From the NCBI GenBank assembly GCA_013365365.1, contig JABVXU010000532.1, forward strand, positions 1 to 36,722: a DNA stretch of 36,722 nt, given 5' to 3'. The translations under genes were made by a program, and so were the position numbers. The notes below the pieces were generated by a model. It worked only from the letters and a program-made list of their open reading frames with translations, was not told where the DNA came from and made no database searches. Every line of letters starts with the position of its first letter. The first letter of the stretch is position 1. This document shows positions 12,718 to 25,061 of this stretch, one piece after another. The DNA comes from Cruorifilaria tuberocauda. Lineage: Eukaryota; Nematoda; Chromadorea; Rhabditida; Onchocercidae.

Positions 12718-15034
12718 ATGTCTTTGATGACTAATTTTCCACATAATAAGAAGCGAACATTATATGTTGGTGGTTTTGGCGAGGAAGTTAATGAGAAAGT
12801 ATTGCAAGCTGGCTTCGTACCCTTCGGTGAAATTGTTAGCGTATCTATCCCATTGGATTATGAGACAGGCAAGCATCGTGGATTCGGGTTTGTTTTTTTT
12901 TCTCATTGGTCAAAAGTATTTTCGGAAACTGATTTGTTTACTTTCAAAGAGTAAACAAATCAGTTTCCGAAAAAGATTAACTAATATTAGATGTTAAATA
13001 TTTCTGGGGCTTTAAGATTTGTGGAATATGAACTGGCGGAGGATGCTGCTGCAGCAATAGATAATATGAATGATTCGGAATTATTCGGACGAACAATTCG
13101 ATGCAATTTTGCTCGACCACCAAAGGCAAATGAAAGAAGTCAGAGGCCAGTATGGGCGGATGACGAATGGCTTAAAACTGTAAGTTCCAGGTAGATTAAT
13201 TTTGAGAAGTGAAATTTAATAGTAATGGCTAATTTACGCCGTTATGGTTGTTTTATGTAACATTTCAGATAGTGAACAAATGTTTCTTATAAATATTTTA
13301 GTGTCTCAGTCACGTGTTTTGAAGACATTTCACATATTTGTAATGTTGAACTCTGTTAAATTCCTATTGAAGTTTATAGTTGTTATAGTAATGGAATTTC
13401 AGTATGGTACTGGAGAGAGTACGTCGAAAGAACATAATGAAAATAGTGATGCAGTTTCTGAAGGACCAACGGTAGGACCTGTCAAGATGTCTCTTCCACG
13501 AGTATACTTGGGAATCAGAATTGGAATCAGGTAATTTCAAAATATCCCTGTGATTAAAGATTTACAGACATTATTATTGAACGTGAAATATTTTCAATCT
13601 ATTACTCTTACAAATTAGAGTTTGTGCATGCATCAGATAGAATTTGTCGAAGAACCGACATATGCTCTGGAAGCCACACCTATTCTGTAGTTCTGATGCA
13701 TTCGTTGTCATAGACAAAATCAGTGGATTGGTTAGCGAAACAATTATTTAACAGTTGATATGATTAACTTTTGAAAAACTATGTCAGCTATACATCTTAC
13801 CCGCATCACTTCGTGATTGGAAACGCATATTGATCGGTTAATCCAATTACGGTGTCTGGATATTTACTCAGCTTTCCGTTTATTATATGTTAGTTTACTT
13901 AAATTTCTTCAGGTATATAGGAAGAATAGTAATCGAATTGCGGTCTGATATAGTTCCAAAAACAGCAGAAAATTTTCGACAGCTCTGTACAGGAGAAAAG
14001 GGCTTCGGTTATGAAGGTGTTTTTTACTTTTATATTCAGTTTACTTACCCACTTCTGCCTGTGAAAAAAAATCATTTCCTATTACTTTGTAATTTATTGC
14101 ATCGTTTAATATTTAAATTCCTGATAAAATTACATTTTTTTTAGGTTCACATTTCCATAGGATAATCCCACGTTTCATGATACAAGCAGGCGATTTCACA
14201 AAGGGAGATGGAACAGGCGGAAAATCAATATATGGTTCTAAATTTGTGGATGAAAATTTCAAGGTTCAAAATTCAAAGTTTTGAACTTTTGGCGAAACAT
14301 GCTACTCTTTTATCATTAATTGATTTCTTTGAAATCAGGCATGTTTCAATAATCATTTTGGACGAAATTTTTGATTGATTTGATTTGATTTTCGACAATT
14401 TCAGCTAAAGCACACCATGGCTGGTATTGTTTCAATGGCAAACTGTGGACCCGATACAAATGGTTCGCAATTTTTTATTTGCACCGAAAAAACGGATTGG
14501 CTTGATAATAAGCATGTCGTTTTTGGGCATGTTGTTGAAGGAATGAATATTGTCAGGCAGATCGAGCAGCAGGGTAGTAAAAGTGGAAAGCCTATGATGC
14601 AGGTGTGTTGATTCTTGCACTAGCTACTGTATTGCTCTTATTAATTTCTTCAGTTTATTTTCTTCAGAACAAATTATTTAAACTCTACATTTGATTCACT
14701 TTTTTAGTATGATATTTATAATTTCCTATAAATGTCATTGTATTTCTGATAATTCACAAAATATGTGGAGTTTTTTTATGTAGGCTTTGACTCCTTCCAA
14801 TAGTTTTGACTTTTTGACTTCGATTCAACGAATAATGAAATAGCATAAGGACCGTGCAGATTGCTAGAAAATCTTTTTTCATGTAGAGAAAAGTTGAACT
14901 TTTGAGCTACATATGTATAATATATATACACAATGATGCGTATATGGATTGCAGCATTTCAGGTGACAATTGTTGAATGCGGTGAACTGAAACAAGAAAC
15001 CGATGGTAGCGCGGAAGCTGTGGAAAATTTATAG
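12718..15034 (+). CDS. cyn-13: Cyclophilin E-like: RRM plus peptidyl-prolyl isomerase (7 exons)
   Basis: Nuclear, spliceosome-associated cis-trans prolyl isomerase with an RNA-binding domain (PPIE/CYP33 family). Exons: 12718-12887, 13017-13179, 13403-13530, 13913-14016, 14145-14263, 14405-14602, 14963-15034; phases agree and give 317 residues (human PPIE about 301). The RRM is about residues 12-92, with RNP2 LYVGGF (15-20) and RNP1 KHRGFGFV (52-59), the latter split by intron 1. After a Ser/Glu linker the PPIase domain spans about 146-311. Every active-site residue of cyclophilin A is present at a constant offset of 139: R194, F199, M200, Q202, F252, W260 and H265 (R55, F60, M61, Q63, F113, W121, H126), so the enzyme should be active. 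Intron 1 is only 129 bases and holds a perfect 23-bp hairpin. The gene is followed after 410 bp by sfa-1 on the same strand. Confidence 0.94.
12919..12973. repeat. Perfect 23-bp inverted repeat inside cyn-13 intron 1
   Basis: Arms 12919-12941 and 12951-12973 are exactly complementary, with a 9-base loop (TTTCAAAGA). The hairpin fills the middle of a 129-base intron (12888-13016). Confidence 0.97.
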
Positions 15035-15128
15035 TATCGATCTTTTAAAAACACTGTGCTGTTCATGTTTATTCATACAAATTATATATAAATTTATTTT
15101 TGTTATATGGCCGTAAAAGTTATGACAA

Positions 15129-15134
15129 AATAAA
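15129..15134 (+). terminator. Candidate poly(A) signal of cyn-13
   Basis: AATAAA lies 95 bp after the cyn-13 stop and about 290 bp before the next acceptor, the arrangement expected between two genes of a nematode operon. Confidence 0.6.
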
Positions 15135-15404
15135 TGGATGAAAAGCATTGTGTATTTGTCCTTATGAGGTGAATACCGTTTATTAGTAATACCTTCTGTA
15201 AATAAGCTAATATTAATGAGATACACTAAGTATTAAGTGCAGATTAACTATTTGTATGATTTTATTAACTTTGTTCTCTAAAATATTGTGGCTGGACTAA
15301 ATTATGTTTAAGAATGTAATATTCTTCGCTATTTCTTTCCTTAAACATGAAAAAATCTTTACATTAAAACGGTAAAGCTGTAGTAGTACGCAAACCATGT
15401 TTCC

Positions 15405-15420
15405 GTAGTTATTGTTTTAG
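15405..15420 (+). promoter_or_regulatory. Probable SL trans-splice acceptor of sfa-1
   Basis: GTAGTTATTGTTTTAG ends 24 bases before the sfa-1 start codon. No upstream exon of this gene is visible, which suggests leader trans-splicing of a downstream operon gene. Confidence 0.5.
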
Positions 15421-15444
15421 TTTACTCTTGTCAAAAAAAGTAGT

Positions 15445-18400
15445 ATGTCGCGATCACGTGATAAAACCGGTGGTAACACGGAACCGATGCCGTTTGTACG
15501 AAAGTTTGGTGCGGCAGCGGTTGCTGCGGCTGCTGCTGGTGAACCGACTATTGAACCAGTAGAGAATACAGAAGAGGGCAGTAACGGGAATTATCCAGGT
15601 TCTTTAATTTTATAATTATTTATGAGGTTTGAATTTTGAGCCAAACGTGATTCTTAATTGCTACGTCGTGTGCATGTTGAAAATATTTTTTGCTTTTTCA
15701 TCAGTCGTATCACTTCGTCTTCTGTTGGAAATTGGTATGCTGTACTTTTAAAGAGAAATTGGTTGTATTTTTAAGTAATAAGTTTTCAATATTTGGGACT
15801 CCTTATTTCAGTTTAATACACAGTCTAATTTTTTTAATTGTAGAATCTTATGCCCCAGCAGTTCCGGAATATTTATCACCAAAACAACATTCCTCTCGTT
15901 CACGATCTCGTTCTCGGCATAAGCGTAAACGATCACGTTCACGGAATCGTAGTAAACGTCGTTCGCGCTCCCGCGATCGACGTCATTCACGAAAGCGTAG
16001 TCACAGTAGGCGTAGCAGTAGCCGTAGCAGAAAAAGTCAAAGTCGCAGTCATCGACGAAGTCGCAGTCGAAGTAGACGAAGTGGAAGTCACAGACGAAGT
16101 CGGAGTAGAAGCAAACATAGAAGACGTCGAGGTAGACTGAGAATTTACTGTTAGACATTGCGAGATAAGGGTACGTTTATCGGTAAAAATTTGAATCTGA
16201 TTTAAGGTCGCACAGGATCTCCATCGAAAGGATCTGAAGAACAGAATGAATGTCAAGAGAACCATACTAATGTGAGCTTTCATCTACATTTTTGATTATT
16301 TATAGTAATTTTGTACTTGATTCTTACTATATAAAAAATTAAGCGAAGAACATATTTGATAATGATTCCATTTTCTTAGATGGCAGCTGTGATGTCGGAT
16401 GATTTATATGCACGTTTGCTTTTCAGTGATTTATGAGTGGATCTTTCAATATATCACATCATTAGGGATCTTGTAAAACTTCATGACACTATTTACGATC
16501 AAAAGTATTATTTTTGCAGGTTAATGCTATTAGCGCTGCTAAATTAAAAGCTGCGCAGGGTGTACTCCCAATCTTGGCTCGTCCTGAAGTCGGTAAGTGA
16601 AAACCGTAGTTGTTGGACAGTGTCTATTCAAGAAAACTTCGTTTTTTAAACATAAAAATGTTTACAGTTGACAAATTGAAAACGGAAGATGACGGAGCAG
16701 GCGGTACAAGTGAAGCCGGCCAATCGGAAAAGAAGCCTCGTAAATCGCGTTGGAGTACTAACAAGTCTTTTGTACCGGGCATGCCAACGATATTGCCATC
16801 CAATCTTAGCGATGATCAACGACAAGCTTATTTGCGTAAGGATTTATATCTTTTGTTACTGTTTTTTACATTGCGTATTAAAATTGGTTTTAAAAGTTTT
16901 TGAAATATTTCATTATGTAAAAGGTTATGTCGGTAAATCAGGTTGGTGATGTTTTTATTTTTTTCTTTTTTGCTTTCGTTATAAATTTTATTGTCGCTGT
17001 AGGTACGATAAAAAACGGGGTATCATTTGATATACTAGTTTATTTTATCAAGATGCTGTAAGGCATGTTCCAGGGCACTGGAATTGTGATTGGGCTAGTT
17101 ATGAGATCATTGTGGAAAGATCTCAGCTAAAGATAAATACATTTACATCAAAAGCATAGTGTTATCTTATTCTTTGTTTTACTTTTTCTTTCACATCTTC
17201 TTTCAATTTCATTCTTTCAATTTCATTTCAATTTTAAATTTAAAATTTTGAGCAAGATCGGTTGTTGCAACTGTTAATGTTTGTCGTGAACTAATGAACG
17301 GGGGAGGGTGGCCCCGTAACCACCTATTTCAGTTCAATTGGAAGTGGAAGATGCAACGCGAAAATTACGTCTTGGCGATTTCATGGGCAATCCAGATCCA
17401 GCTTTAAGGTTCATCAATCAATAAACGATAACGTTTATTGCTGCTTTGTTGACAATCAACAATTTAACAAATTTGTAGCCTAGCTGAACATTTATGATAT
17501 TGATGGATACCTTCCTTCATATGCGTTCCTGAATGTGTCAGCGTCACTCATCAAATGATGATTACCACAAGTTTCATTCAAAATTTTTCAATTTAATGAA
17601 TTTTAAGTTCTTTTTCCACACCCGTTGGTTAAATAGGTGCAACTCGTGGTATTGAAGCTTTTCAATTCATTCAGTGCAGCATGCTCTTCGGTGATTAGTG
17701 CCACTTCTTGCTCGAAATGTCCACAAATTTTAGGATTTGATTAAATATATATTTCTATTACATTAATTCATAATTAGTGCTCCTTCTTCCCTTCCCTTCT
17801 TAAATAAGCTTAGTATGAAAATTCGTTAAAAGAGAAATTGACGAATGTTTAAATATCGACTTTTCGAGTCTGTATTTTTGACATTTTTTACTCGAATTTT
17901 AGTTGAAAAAAATAGAATTAGAAGTATGTGTAGGCGAATAATTCTTGCTGAGCGTGTGAATGATCCAGCCTTTTTAATGCGCTTTCCGTTGCCTCAAAAA
18001 ATTGTTTTCAGGATAAATTCTCTCAGTACCATAAAAGATTATTAATCTTAATCCTAATCAAATCTCTTTTTTAGCCTTTTAGCGCCCGCTTTTCGTGAGC
18101 GGAAAAATGCTACCTGGGAAATTCAACAGTTCAAATAAAATAATAATAAATTTTCAGCCTACTACTTGTAGTTACAATTAGTTTATATCATATCAATTTT
18201 GCAGAAGTCCTTCACCGGAACCAATTTATGATGCCAGTGGCAAGCGGCTGAATACCCGTGAAATACGAAAAAGACAAGAATTAGAGCAGCTACGGCACGA
18301 AAAAATTCAGGCATTGTTGAAATTAAATCCAAATTTCAAACCACCAGCAGATTATAGGTGCGTATTTGATTTGTTTGCTCACTTTATTGTCTTTACAAGA

Positions 18401-21400
18401 TTTCGTCTCTGGAATTGAATGTATTTTGAATATTTCGAGATCCTTTGTTCCATTCGAAAAAAAACTATTTGAAGGAAGATAATTATAGGAGGGATTCAGC
18501 ATTATGTCAAATATATAGATTGTATAATATGGTGTAACAAACTGAGAAAAGAGTTAGTAGATTTTTGCGATAACTTGGAAAATTATCCAAATTTGATTTA
18601 TCATCTTTTAGAGCACCAACTATACGTTTGCACGATAAAGTTTGGATACCACAAGAAAATCATCCTGAAATTAATTTTGTGGGATTATTGATTGGTCCAC
18701 GTGGAAATACTCTGAAGGCTTTAGAGGCGGAGGTTTTTTACTTCATTGTTATCGTTCATTTTAATTGATCTGTTCTTTTTGGGTTCAGTTAATTCCTTTT
18801 GTGACTCTTTGTGATGCCATAACCATCTGATTGATTTCGTTTGCAATACCCTAAAATCCGGAGAAAGTGCCTCGCAGTCTGTGAAAAATCTTGGACTTTT
18901 TTCAAATGTTTTAGACTGGTGCCAAAATTATAATTCGTGGTAAAGGCTCAGTGAAGGAAGGCAAATTGGGACGTCGTGAAGGACCAATGCCAGGTGAAAA
19001 TGAACCTCTTCATGCATATGTAACAGGGACCGATTATACAGTTATAAAAAAGGCTTGCGAAAAAGTAAGGAATTTTTAATTTTTGCGCGATTATTTATTT
19101 TTCTAAAATTTGATCATTAAAATATAAGAATATGTTTCGTGATTTTTAAAGACTGTTTTTTGTTGGTCTCTTTCAAACAGACTTTTATATGATTGAGATA
19201 TTTTTCATCAGTCTGAAGACCACCAGTATGCATTTCACGATACACATTTTTACGATTGCAAAAAAAAGACCATACTTAGTCGTGTGGAAATACCGAAGTT
19301 AGAGAAAGCGGTATTAATAATTTTTCAGCAGTTTCTATGAACCATCGTGATGAATACTGGTTTTTTTTTTTAATTTTTTTTCTCATTTTGGAATAATTAT
19401 GTTGAAATTGCGGTCTTTGTTATTAATAATAATAGTTTTATATTTAGACTATAAGTGTTACTAAAAATATCATTTAAGCAGATCACCGCTGTCATTATAA
19501 GTTTTGATTTTTAATCCTATTGAATCTAATTGTATCCAGTATCCCTAATGCTTCTCTAATTTTGTTCATGCTACAATCAATTGAAAATATGACCAAGTTT
19601 TTAAAAAATTTACCCACTTTTTCAGATAACATCAATTATAAATGAAGCGCTAATGATACCTGATGGTCAGAATGAATTACGTAAGCTGCAACTGAGAGAG
19701 CTTGCACTTTTGAATGGCACTCTACGACCTGAGGATTTGGCAAGTGGTGCTCGATGTAGTAATTGCGGTTCTGATGAACACAAAACGTGGGTGTTAATTA
19801 TAAATCTTATTTTAAGAATTTCCTGTTAAACATAGAACTGAATTTTCGGAATTTTTGGCAAGCCGATTCATTTTCTGTGTAAGCCAGTAATTTTTGTAAT
19901 TACTGGCTATTAGCTCAGGGTACAATTAGCTTATCTTTTCCATTTTCTGCTATATATTTTTTAACAAAATTTTTAGGTGGGAATGTCCGGATGCTCCAAA
20001 TGTTACTGCAAATATTATTTGTACTGCGTGTGGTGGTGCGGGACATATTGCGAAGGACTGTAAAAATCCGCGACCTGGTGGCGGAGTGTTTAATGTTGGA
20101 GATGGTGGTATGGATGATGAGGTATTTTTTCTTTTTCTATTTGCATGTTATACTAAACTATCATTTTTCTTTTCATAATTTTCTTTTTTGCAGTTTGAAT
20201 ACTTAATTTTTTAATCTCTTAGCTATAATTGTTTAGTACACGGCACTCATGGCTGAGTTGGGCGAGAAACCGGCATCGAAACCATATGGTAGTGCTACAG
20301 GAAAAGCAGGCTTAGGAAGCGGTACTGCAGGAACTGGTTACAAGGTTTCTGACTTTTCCATTTGTTTTTAAGCATTATTTTTAAAAACTATTTCGAAATT
20401 TATATGCAGATTTTACTGACAACTTAAAAAGGAAGTGAAGCATTAAACATTATGTTTCTGATTAGCTTAAGGAAAGAAAATATGCACAGTGATTTATCGA
20501 ATGATTTTAATCTGAGATCTGTAAAAAAAAATGAGGAACATTATCTTGCTGAATAGCACGCAAATGAAATTTCGTATGTTTAGCTGCAAGATGTTATTTC
20601 ATCTTTCGCAGCTTTCATTTACCATTTAATAGCAGATTCATGGCGCGGAATATTCGAATAGTCCTGATATTTTCGGTAGCAGTTATATTAATCAAAAATT
20701 AACTATCACTACCAGGGTTCACTAATGTTTCACTCATGCAGGTGTTCATTTTTCAATAAAGGTTACATAATTAAATGAGGAGTAATTAAATTGTGCTGAC
20801 TTATGTCGGTCTGATATCATTATTTTTACAGCCAAAGAATTATTCGCTACCGTCTGGTACACCAATTGTTCGAATAAATTTGGCGAGGCAGGAAGGTATA
20901 ACGCTTTACATATTCTTTGCCTGAATGGAAGCATTATAAGTCGCTGTATACATATAGATTAGACAGATAGATAAAGTTGAGAGGAAATCAGCATGTTGTA
21001 TCATATGGTGTTGCTGATTTTATGCGGAATGATAAGAATAATTGGAGGTGTTCTTTATATTTCAATTTTCCATCTCTCGTATATCTAAAATATAGAAATA
21101 AATCTAATAAAAGTGATATCGTAAAATGAGAACTTTTGGATAATTTTTTGATATACCTTTCATGGTTTTTAATAAATTTTTAAACCTATTCGCAGAATTT
21201 TTCTGAAATTAGCTTACAAGATACCTAAAATGAAATTAATGATGAAAAAGTTTTAGCACTTTTCTAACACCAATGAATTTTTTCTTTTCAATTGTATTGA
21301 ATAATTTATCAATAAAATGTTCGACAGTGTAATTATGGCATTAGATCTAATGGATTGTGAATATTTGTAGCAGTATTTTTACCAATATTTGGAAAGTATT

Positions 21401-21800
21401 GTTTTTTTTTTTGTAAAATAAATATAATGCAGTAGCAATGAGTGTTGAGATTATTTCAGGTATGGAGGGATATTCTGCAAAAGGTGGCACACAGCCATCG
21501 TTGGGTAGCAGTGGTGTATCCGGATCAACTGAAAGTATTCACTTTTTCAATACACCACGACCGCGACCATCATATATGCCTAATGCTGCTGCTTGGGGTT
21601 CACCAGCTGGTCGTGGTTGGGGTGGTGTGCCACCACCGCCGACGAGCCGATATCCTATGCCCGTTCCACCGCCACCACCACCTATGTCTCTTGGACTTGG
21701 TTTTATGCCTCCACCACCACCACCTCCAGCACCGGTACCAAAAATGGATTTGTCAAGTTTGTTAGCACCACCTGCTCCTCCCCCGCCTCCACCGTCATAG
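15445..21800 (+). CDS. sfa-1: Splicing factor SF1 / branch-point binding protein (14 exons)
   Basis: Binds the intron branch point with U2AF in early spliceosome assembly. Exons: 15445-15598, 15844-16131, 16207-16271, 16520-16592, 16668-16835, 17333-17408, 18205-18357, 18612-18732, 18915-19064, 19626-19786, 19977-20121, 20237-20344, 20832-20895, 21460-21800; phases agree, 688 residues. In order: an RS/RK domain (about 68-146), the U2AF-ligand motif KSRW with Trp222, a helical region, the SPSP phosphorylation motif (276-279), a KH domain with GLLIGPRGN (350-358), QUA2 ([17 protein letters not shown], 434-450), CCHC knuckles C460-C463-H468-C473 and C485-C488-H493-C498, and a Pro-rich tail (about 600-688). 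An N-terminal RS domain is known for Drosophila and Caenorhabditis SF1 and is absent from the human protein. The 64-base exon 13 is needed to keep frame into the last exon. Identity is certain; the border of exon 13 is the least certain point. Confidence 0.94.
16380..16472 (+). other. Possible stop-containing cassette exon in sfa-1 intron 3
   Basis: A 93-base segment is flanked by TTTTCTTAG and by a GTAAAA donor, leaving a 47-base intron to exon 4. Read in the phase left by exon 3 it opens as [18 protein letters not shown] and then meets TGA at 16434-16436. Inclusion would truncate SF1 before its KH domain. The main model skips it. Confidence 0.3.
17298..17317 (+). other. GC-rich hairpin at the 3' end of sfa-1 intron 5
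   Basis: ACGGGG (17298-17303) pairs with CCCCGT (17312-17317) around the loop GAGGGTGG. It lies 15 bases before the acceptor AG at 17331-17332, in sequence far more GC-rich than the rest of the intron. Confidence 0.7.
19882..19908. repeat. 11-bp perfect hairpin in sfa-1 intron 10
   Basis: AGCCAGTAATT (19882-19892) and AATTACTGGCT (19898-19908) flank the loop TTTGT within the 190-base intron between the exons coding for zinc knuckle 1. Confidence 0.9.
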
Positions 21801-21882
21801 AATGGTGCTATTTGATTGATTTTTAAGATATGAAGTTTTTGATATTAAATATATTTGATATTATTACATATAATGATATTTG

Positions 21883-21888
21883 AATAAA
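21883..21888 (+). terminator. Poly(A) signal of sfa-1
   Basis: First AATAAA downstream of the sfa-1 stop codon, 82 bp away; position and context are typical. Confidence 0.7.
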
Positions 21889-24724
21889 GAAGTCAAGTTT
21901 TTTAAAATAATCTACGAGTTGACGAAAAATTTATGTTTCTGTGAGTTAGTGTTTTTAAGTATTTCGTTTGATTTTTTTTTTGAATTTTGTTAGGTCATAT
22001 AAGCGGACCGATTTGTTGACTTGTAATGATTGCTTCTATTTTATTTCATTCTTCATTTTTCCATTAACTCTTTCAAGTGATCATTTTGAGTTGTTTTATA
22101 AGTTAAATTGTTTCACCGGTTGCTTTTTGAAGCATTTTGTTGCAATACATTTGAAAATGATGAAAGCTCTTGACTCAAACTTTAAAAAATTTTCGATTAA
22201 CGGTAGCAATATTGAGAACATCTACATTAAAAACTAGCTTTACATTTGTGCTGATGTATCTTGAAGAAAAATTAGTTTGCTTAAATCACTATAATAAAAA
22301 TGATGTAAAAAAATATATTACAGATATGCAGGAAATACGCAATATATATTACAGAGAGAGCTTTATATACATTGCAAAATTGGTTATTAAATGATATATC
22401 AGTTGTTACCTTTAATTGTACAATTATATTGAAAGGACTTTCCTGTAACTTTTCATTTTTTTAAAGACAATTTTATCTGCTCAAAAACATTAAGAAGCAT
22501 AAATAAAGTTATAAATTTGTAGTTATACTATGCTAAAAATAAAAACTTATCCTAGCAAAATTTGTTTCCGCGAATTACTTTAGCAGAAGATGTGATTTTG
22601 CGGAAGTAATGACGGGGGTAGTGACGCAATTTTTTTTAATAAGTAATTAACAGAAAACAGGTAAAGATTTGATAAAGCAATAGGCAAGAGTGAATGCAAA
22701 TAGCCATATACTAAATTCAATCATATATAATTATGTCTTTCAGGCTCCTTTTGTTACGAAATAATTCACACTGATTAAAAGTTATCAGTGCAAGATATGC
22801 AAAGTAAGTAAGTATAAGTAGTTATATAAGTTTTGATGAATTAGATTCAATACTAAGAAATTTTAAAAGTGAAGTTTACAAAATAATTGCCAAGGAAATG
22901 AATGAAAAATTAATTATAAATAAAAAAAAAACCCGATATATTTTATACTTGTATACTTAATATAACTACTTATACTATATTTATATTTATATTTTATGTA
23001 TTGATGTAATTATAGTATATATAATATACTTATAAATTCATTACGTTATATACTTAGTATTGCTACTTATATACTTATATATTTGTTCTTATACAACCTT
23101 GTACTTATATACTATACTTATGTATATTATTACTTGTATGTTTGATGTCATATATTTATGTACTTATACTTGAAAATCCAATTCAATACTTTATATTATG
23201 ATATAATGAATTTTTTACCTGTTTTCCTAAAACAAAAAAAGGACATATCAGATTATCTGATAAATATCACATTCAAACTAAGTAATTAGTTTATTAAATT
23301 CATTGAAATGGAAAATAGAATTATTGCTTTTTTTATCATTAACATGGAATTATTGCCTTTTCTAAAATCAATTTCACCATTTACATGCTTTTTTTTTTAA
23401 ATTATTAACACAAAATGATCACTAAGTGATCTGTATAATTAAAACTATCAAGTAATTTATTTTAATATGAATAGATCGAATTTTCTCGTGACTTTTATCA
23501 ATCCAGAATAGTTGGAGGGAATTTTCGATCAATAACTGATAAGAACATTTTTGAGGAAATTTTCGAAAACCAATTTTGAAAGTGATGTAAGTGGGTGTAA
23601 AATTGAATGCATAAGAGAATAAAACGATTGCAAAATTTCCTCTAAAAGTTGAAATTTATTTGATAAAGCCACTTTATATCATGATAATTTGTTAAGTTAT
23701 TGTGATAATAATATCACTAGTAACTTTTTGCAATGAATCTAAATATTTCGCTTATCAATTATTAAATTCATTAATCAGAATTTATTTTCCTCTGGATGTT
23801 TATTATAAATATAAATATCTTTTATGATAAACAGTATAATGAATTAATTAATCATTATCATTGATTGATCATTTTCTTAATTTGAAATATACTATTGTTT
23901 TTTGATAATTAATGATAGCTTACTTCAGTAGTTAAAAACATAGCTAATATTACCGTATCATACTCATTTTTCTTAAAACAGTATATTACTGTAAAATTGA
24001 AATTTTTTATAAACTGATTGATTACTTTGATATAATTAAAAAATTTGAATATTCGCTACTAATAGTATTACCTTGAAATTTTTGCTGATATTTTCATATG
24101 TGAATTTTCAGATTTTTTTAAAAACTAATTACTGTTAGTTTGCAATAATGATTATTGGTTAGAAGAAAAAAGAAAACTAATAAGGATGTAATAAAAAGTT
24201 TTATTTAATATGAAACTTTCTAATTTTATTAATTAAATAATCGGAAATAATTATTTTCATAAGTGAAAAAGTTATTACTGTATTCATCGGAAAACGGAAA
24301 ATTTTGATTGAATAAAGTATACATCACGTATAGATCACTAATAACTGATAGGTTTTTTTACTGTAATCTATTAGAATGATAAAGATTTTTTATCGTAATC
24401 TATTTGCTATAAGTGATAAAATGATAAGGATTACTGCTTGATTTTTTTTTTCCATTTGCTTTGTTATTTCAACAATATTATAAATTTTTTGATGAATAAA
24501 TGGCAATATTCATCACTTAGTTATTTATTATTTTCTTTTATATATTTATTTATTTATTTATTGTATATTTTTTTTGATAAACAAGCAAGTGAACATAATC
24601 AAAAAATAAACAATAAATAAATAATTTGTGATAAATAAACAACAGTACTATTACAATTTTACAATAAATTAAAAAAAACAATTTAATCTCTAATATTGAA
24701 TTTTAGTTCCTATTTTTAATTGCA
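21889..24724. other. Gene-free AT-rich region
   Basis: No exon with usable splice sites and no recognisable protein is found on either strand. Scattered open frames are AT-driven. The part at about 22935-23180 is a degenerate TATACTTATA low-complexity run. Confidence 0.6.
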
Positions 24725-24964
24725 ATTGATTGAGAAAATATTCAAAAATTACTTTATCTATTTTCATTTATGATTGATCTGGAAAATACTCAAGAACTAC
24801 TTTACTTAACTTATGTCCATTTGTGATTGATCGGGAAAATATTCAAAAATTATTTTACTCATTTCCATTTTTAATTAATTGAGAAAATACTCAAAAACTA
24901 CTTTACCTATTACCATTTGTAATTTATTGGGAAATTATTTAAAAACGATTTTACCTATTTTAAG
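24725..24964. repeat. Five-copy tandem repeat of about 48 bp
   Basis: Units starting ATTGATTGAGAAAATATTCA or variants begin at about 24725, 24773, 24826, 24874 and 24922 (48, 53, 48 and 48 bp), each ending in TTTACCTATTT-like sequence and a CATTTGT-like bridge. A stray related half-unit lies near 25097-25135. Confidence 0.85.
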
Positions 24965-25024
24965 CATTATTATCGGGATAATTTTCTATCTACTATGTTT
25001 ATTAGTTACTATTGTTATACCTAC

Positions 25025-25061
25025 TATTGTATAACTACTGTTATACAGTAGTTATACAATA
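25025..25061. repeat. 16-bp perfect hairpin
   Basis: Arms 25025-25040 and 25046-25061 (core ATTGTATAACTACTG) are exactly complementary, with the loop TTATA. It lies in intergenic AT-rich DNA next to further TATAC/CTACTATTG repeats. Confidence 0.93.

Noticed and set aside
15808..16283. Other-frame and minus-strand frames over the RS-domain exon
   Set aside because: They are shadows of the sfa-1 RS codons; the RS frame is fixed by its junctions with exons 1 and 3.
17552..17560. C-box-like AATGATGA suggesting an intronic C/D snoRNA in sfa-1
   Set aside because: No D box CTGA or flanking terminal stem is found at a suitable distance.
21442..21826. His/Val-rich alternative frames over the last sfa-1 exon
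   Set aside because: The Pro-rich frame joins exon 13 in phase and matches the SF1 tail; the others are shadows.
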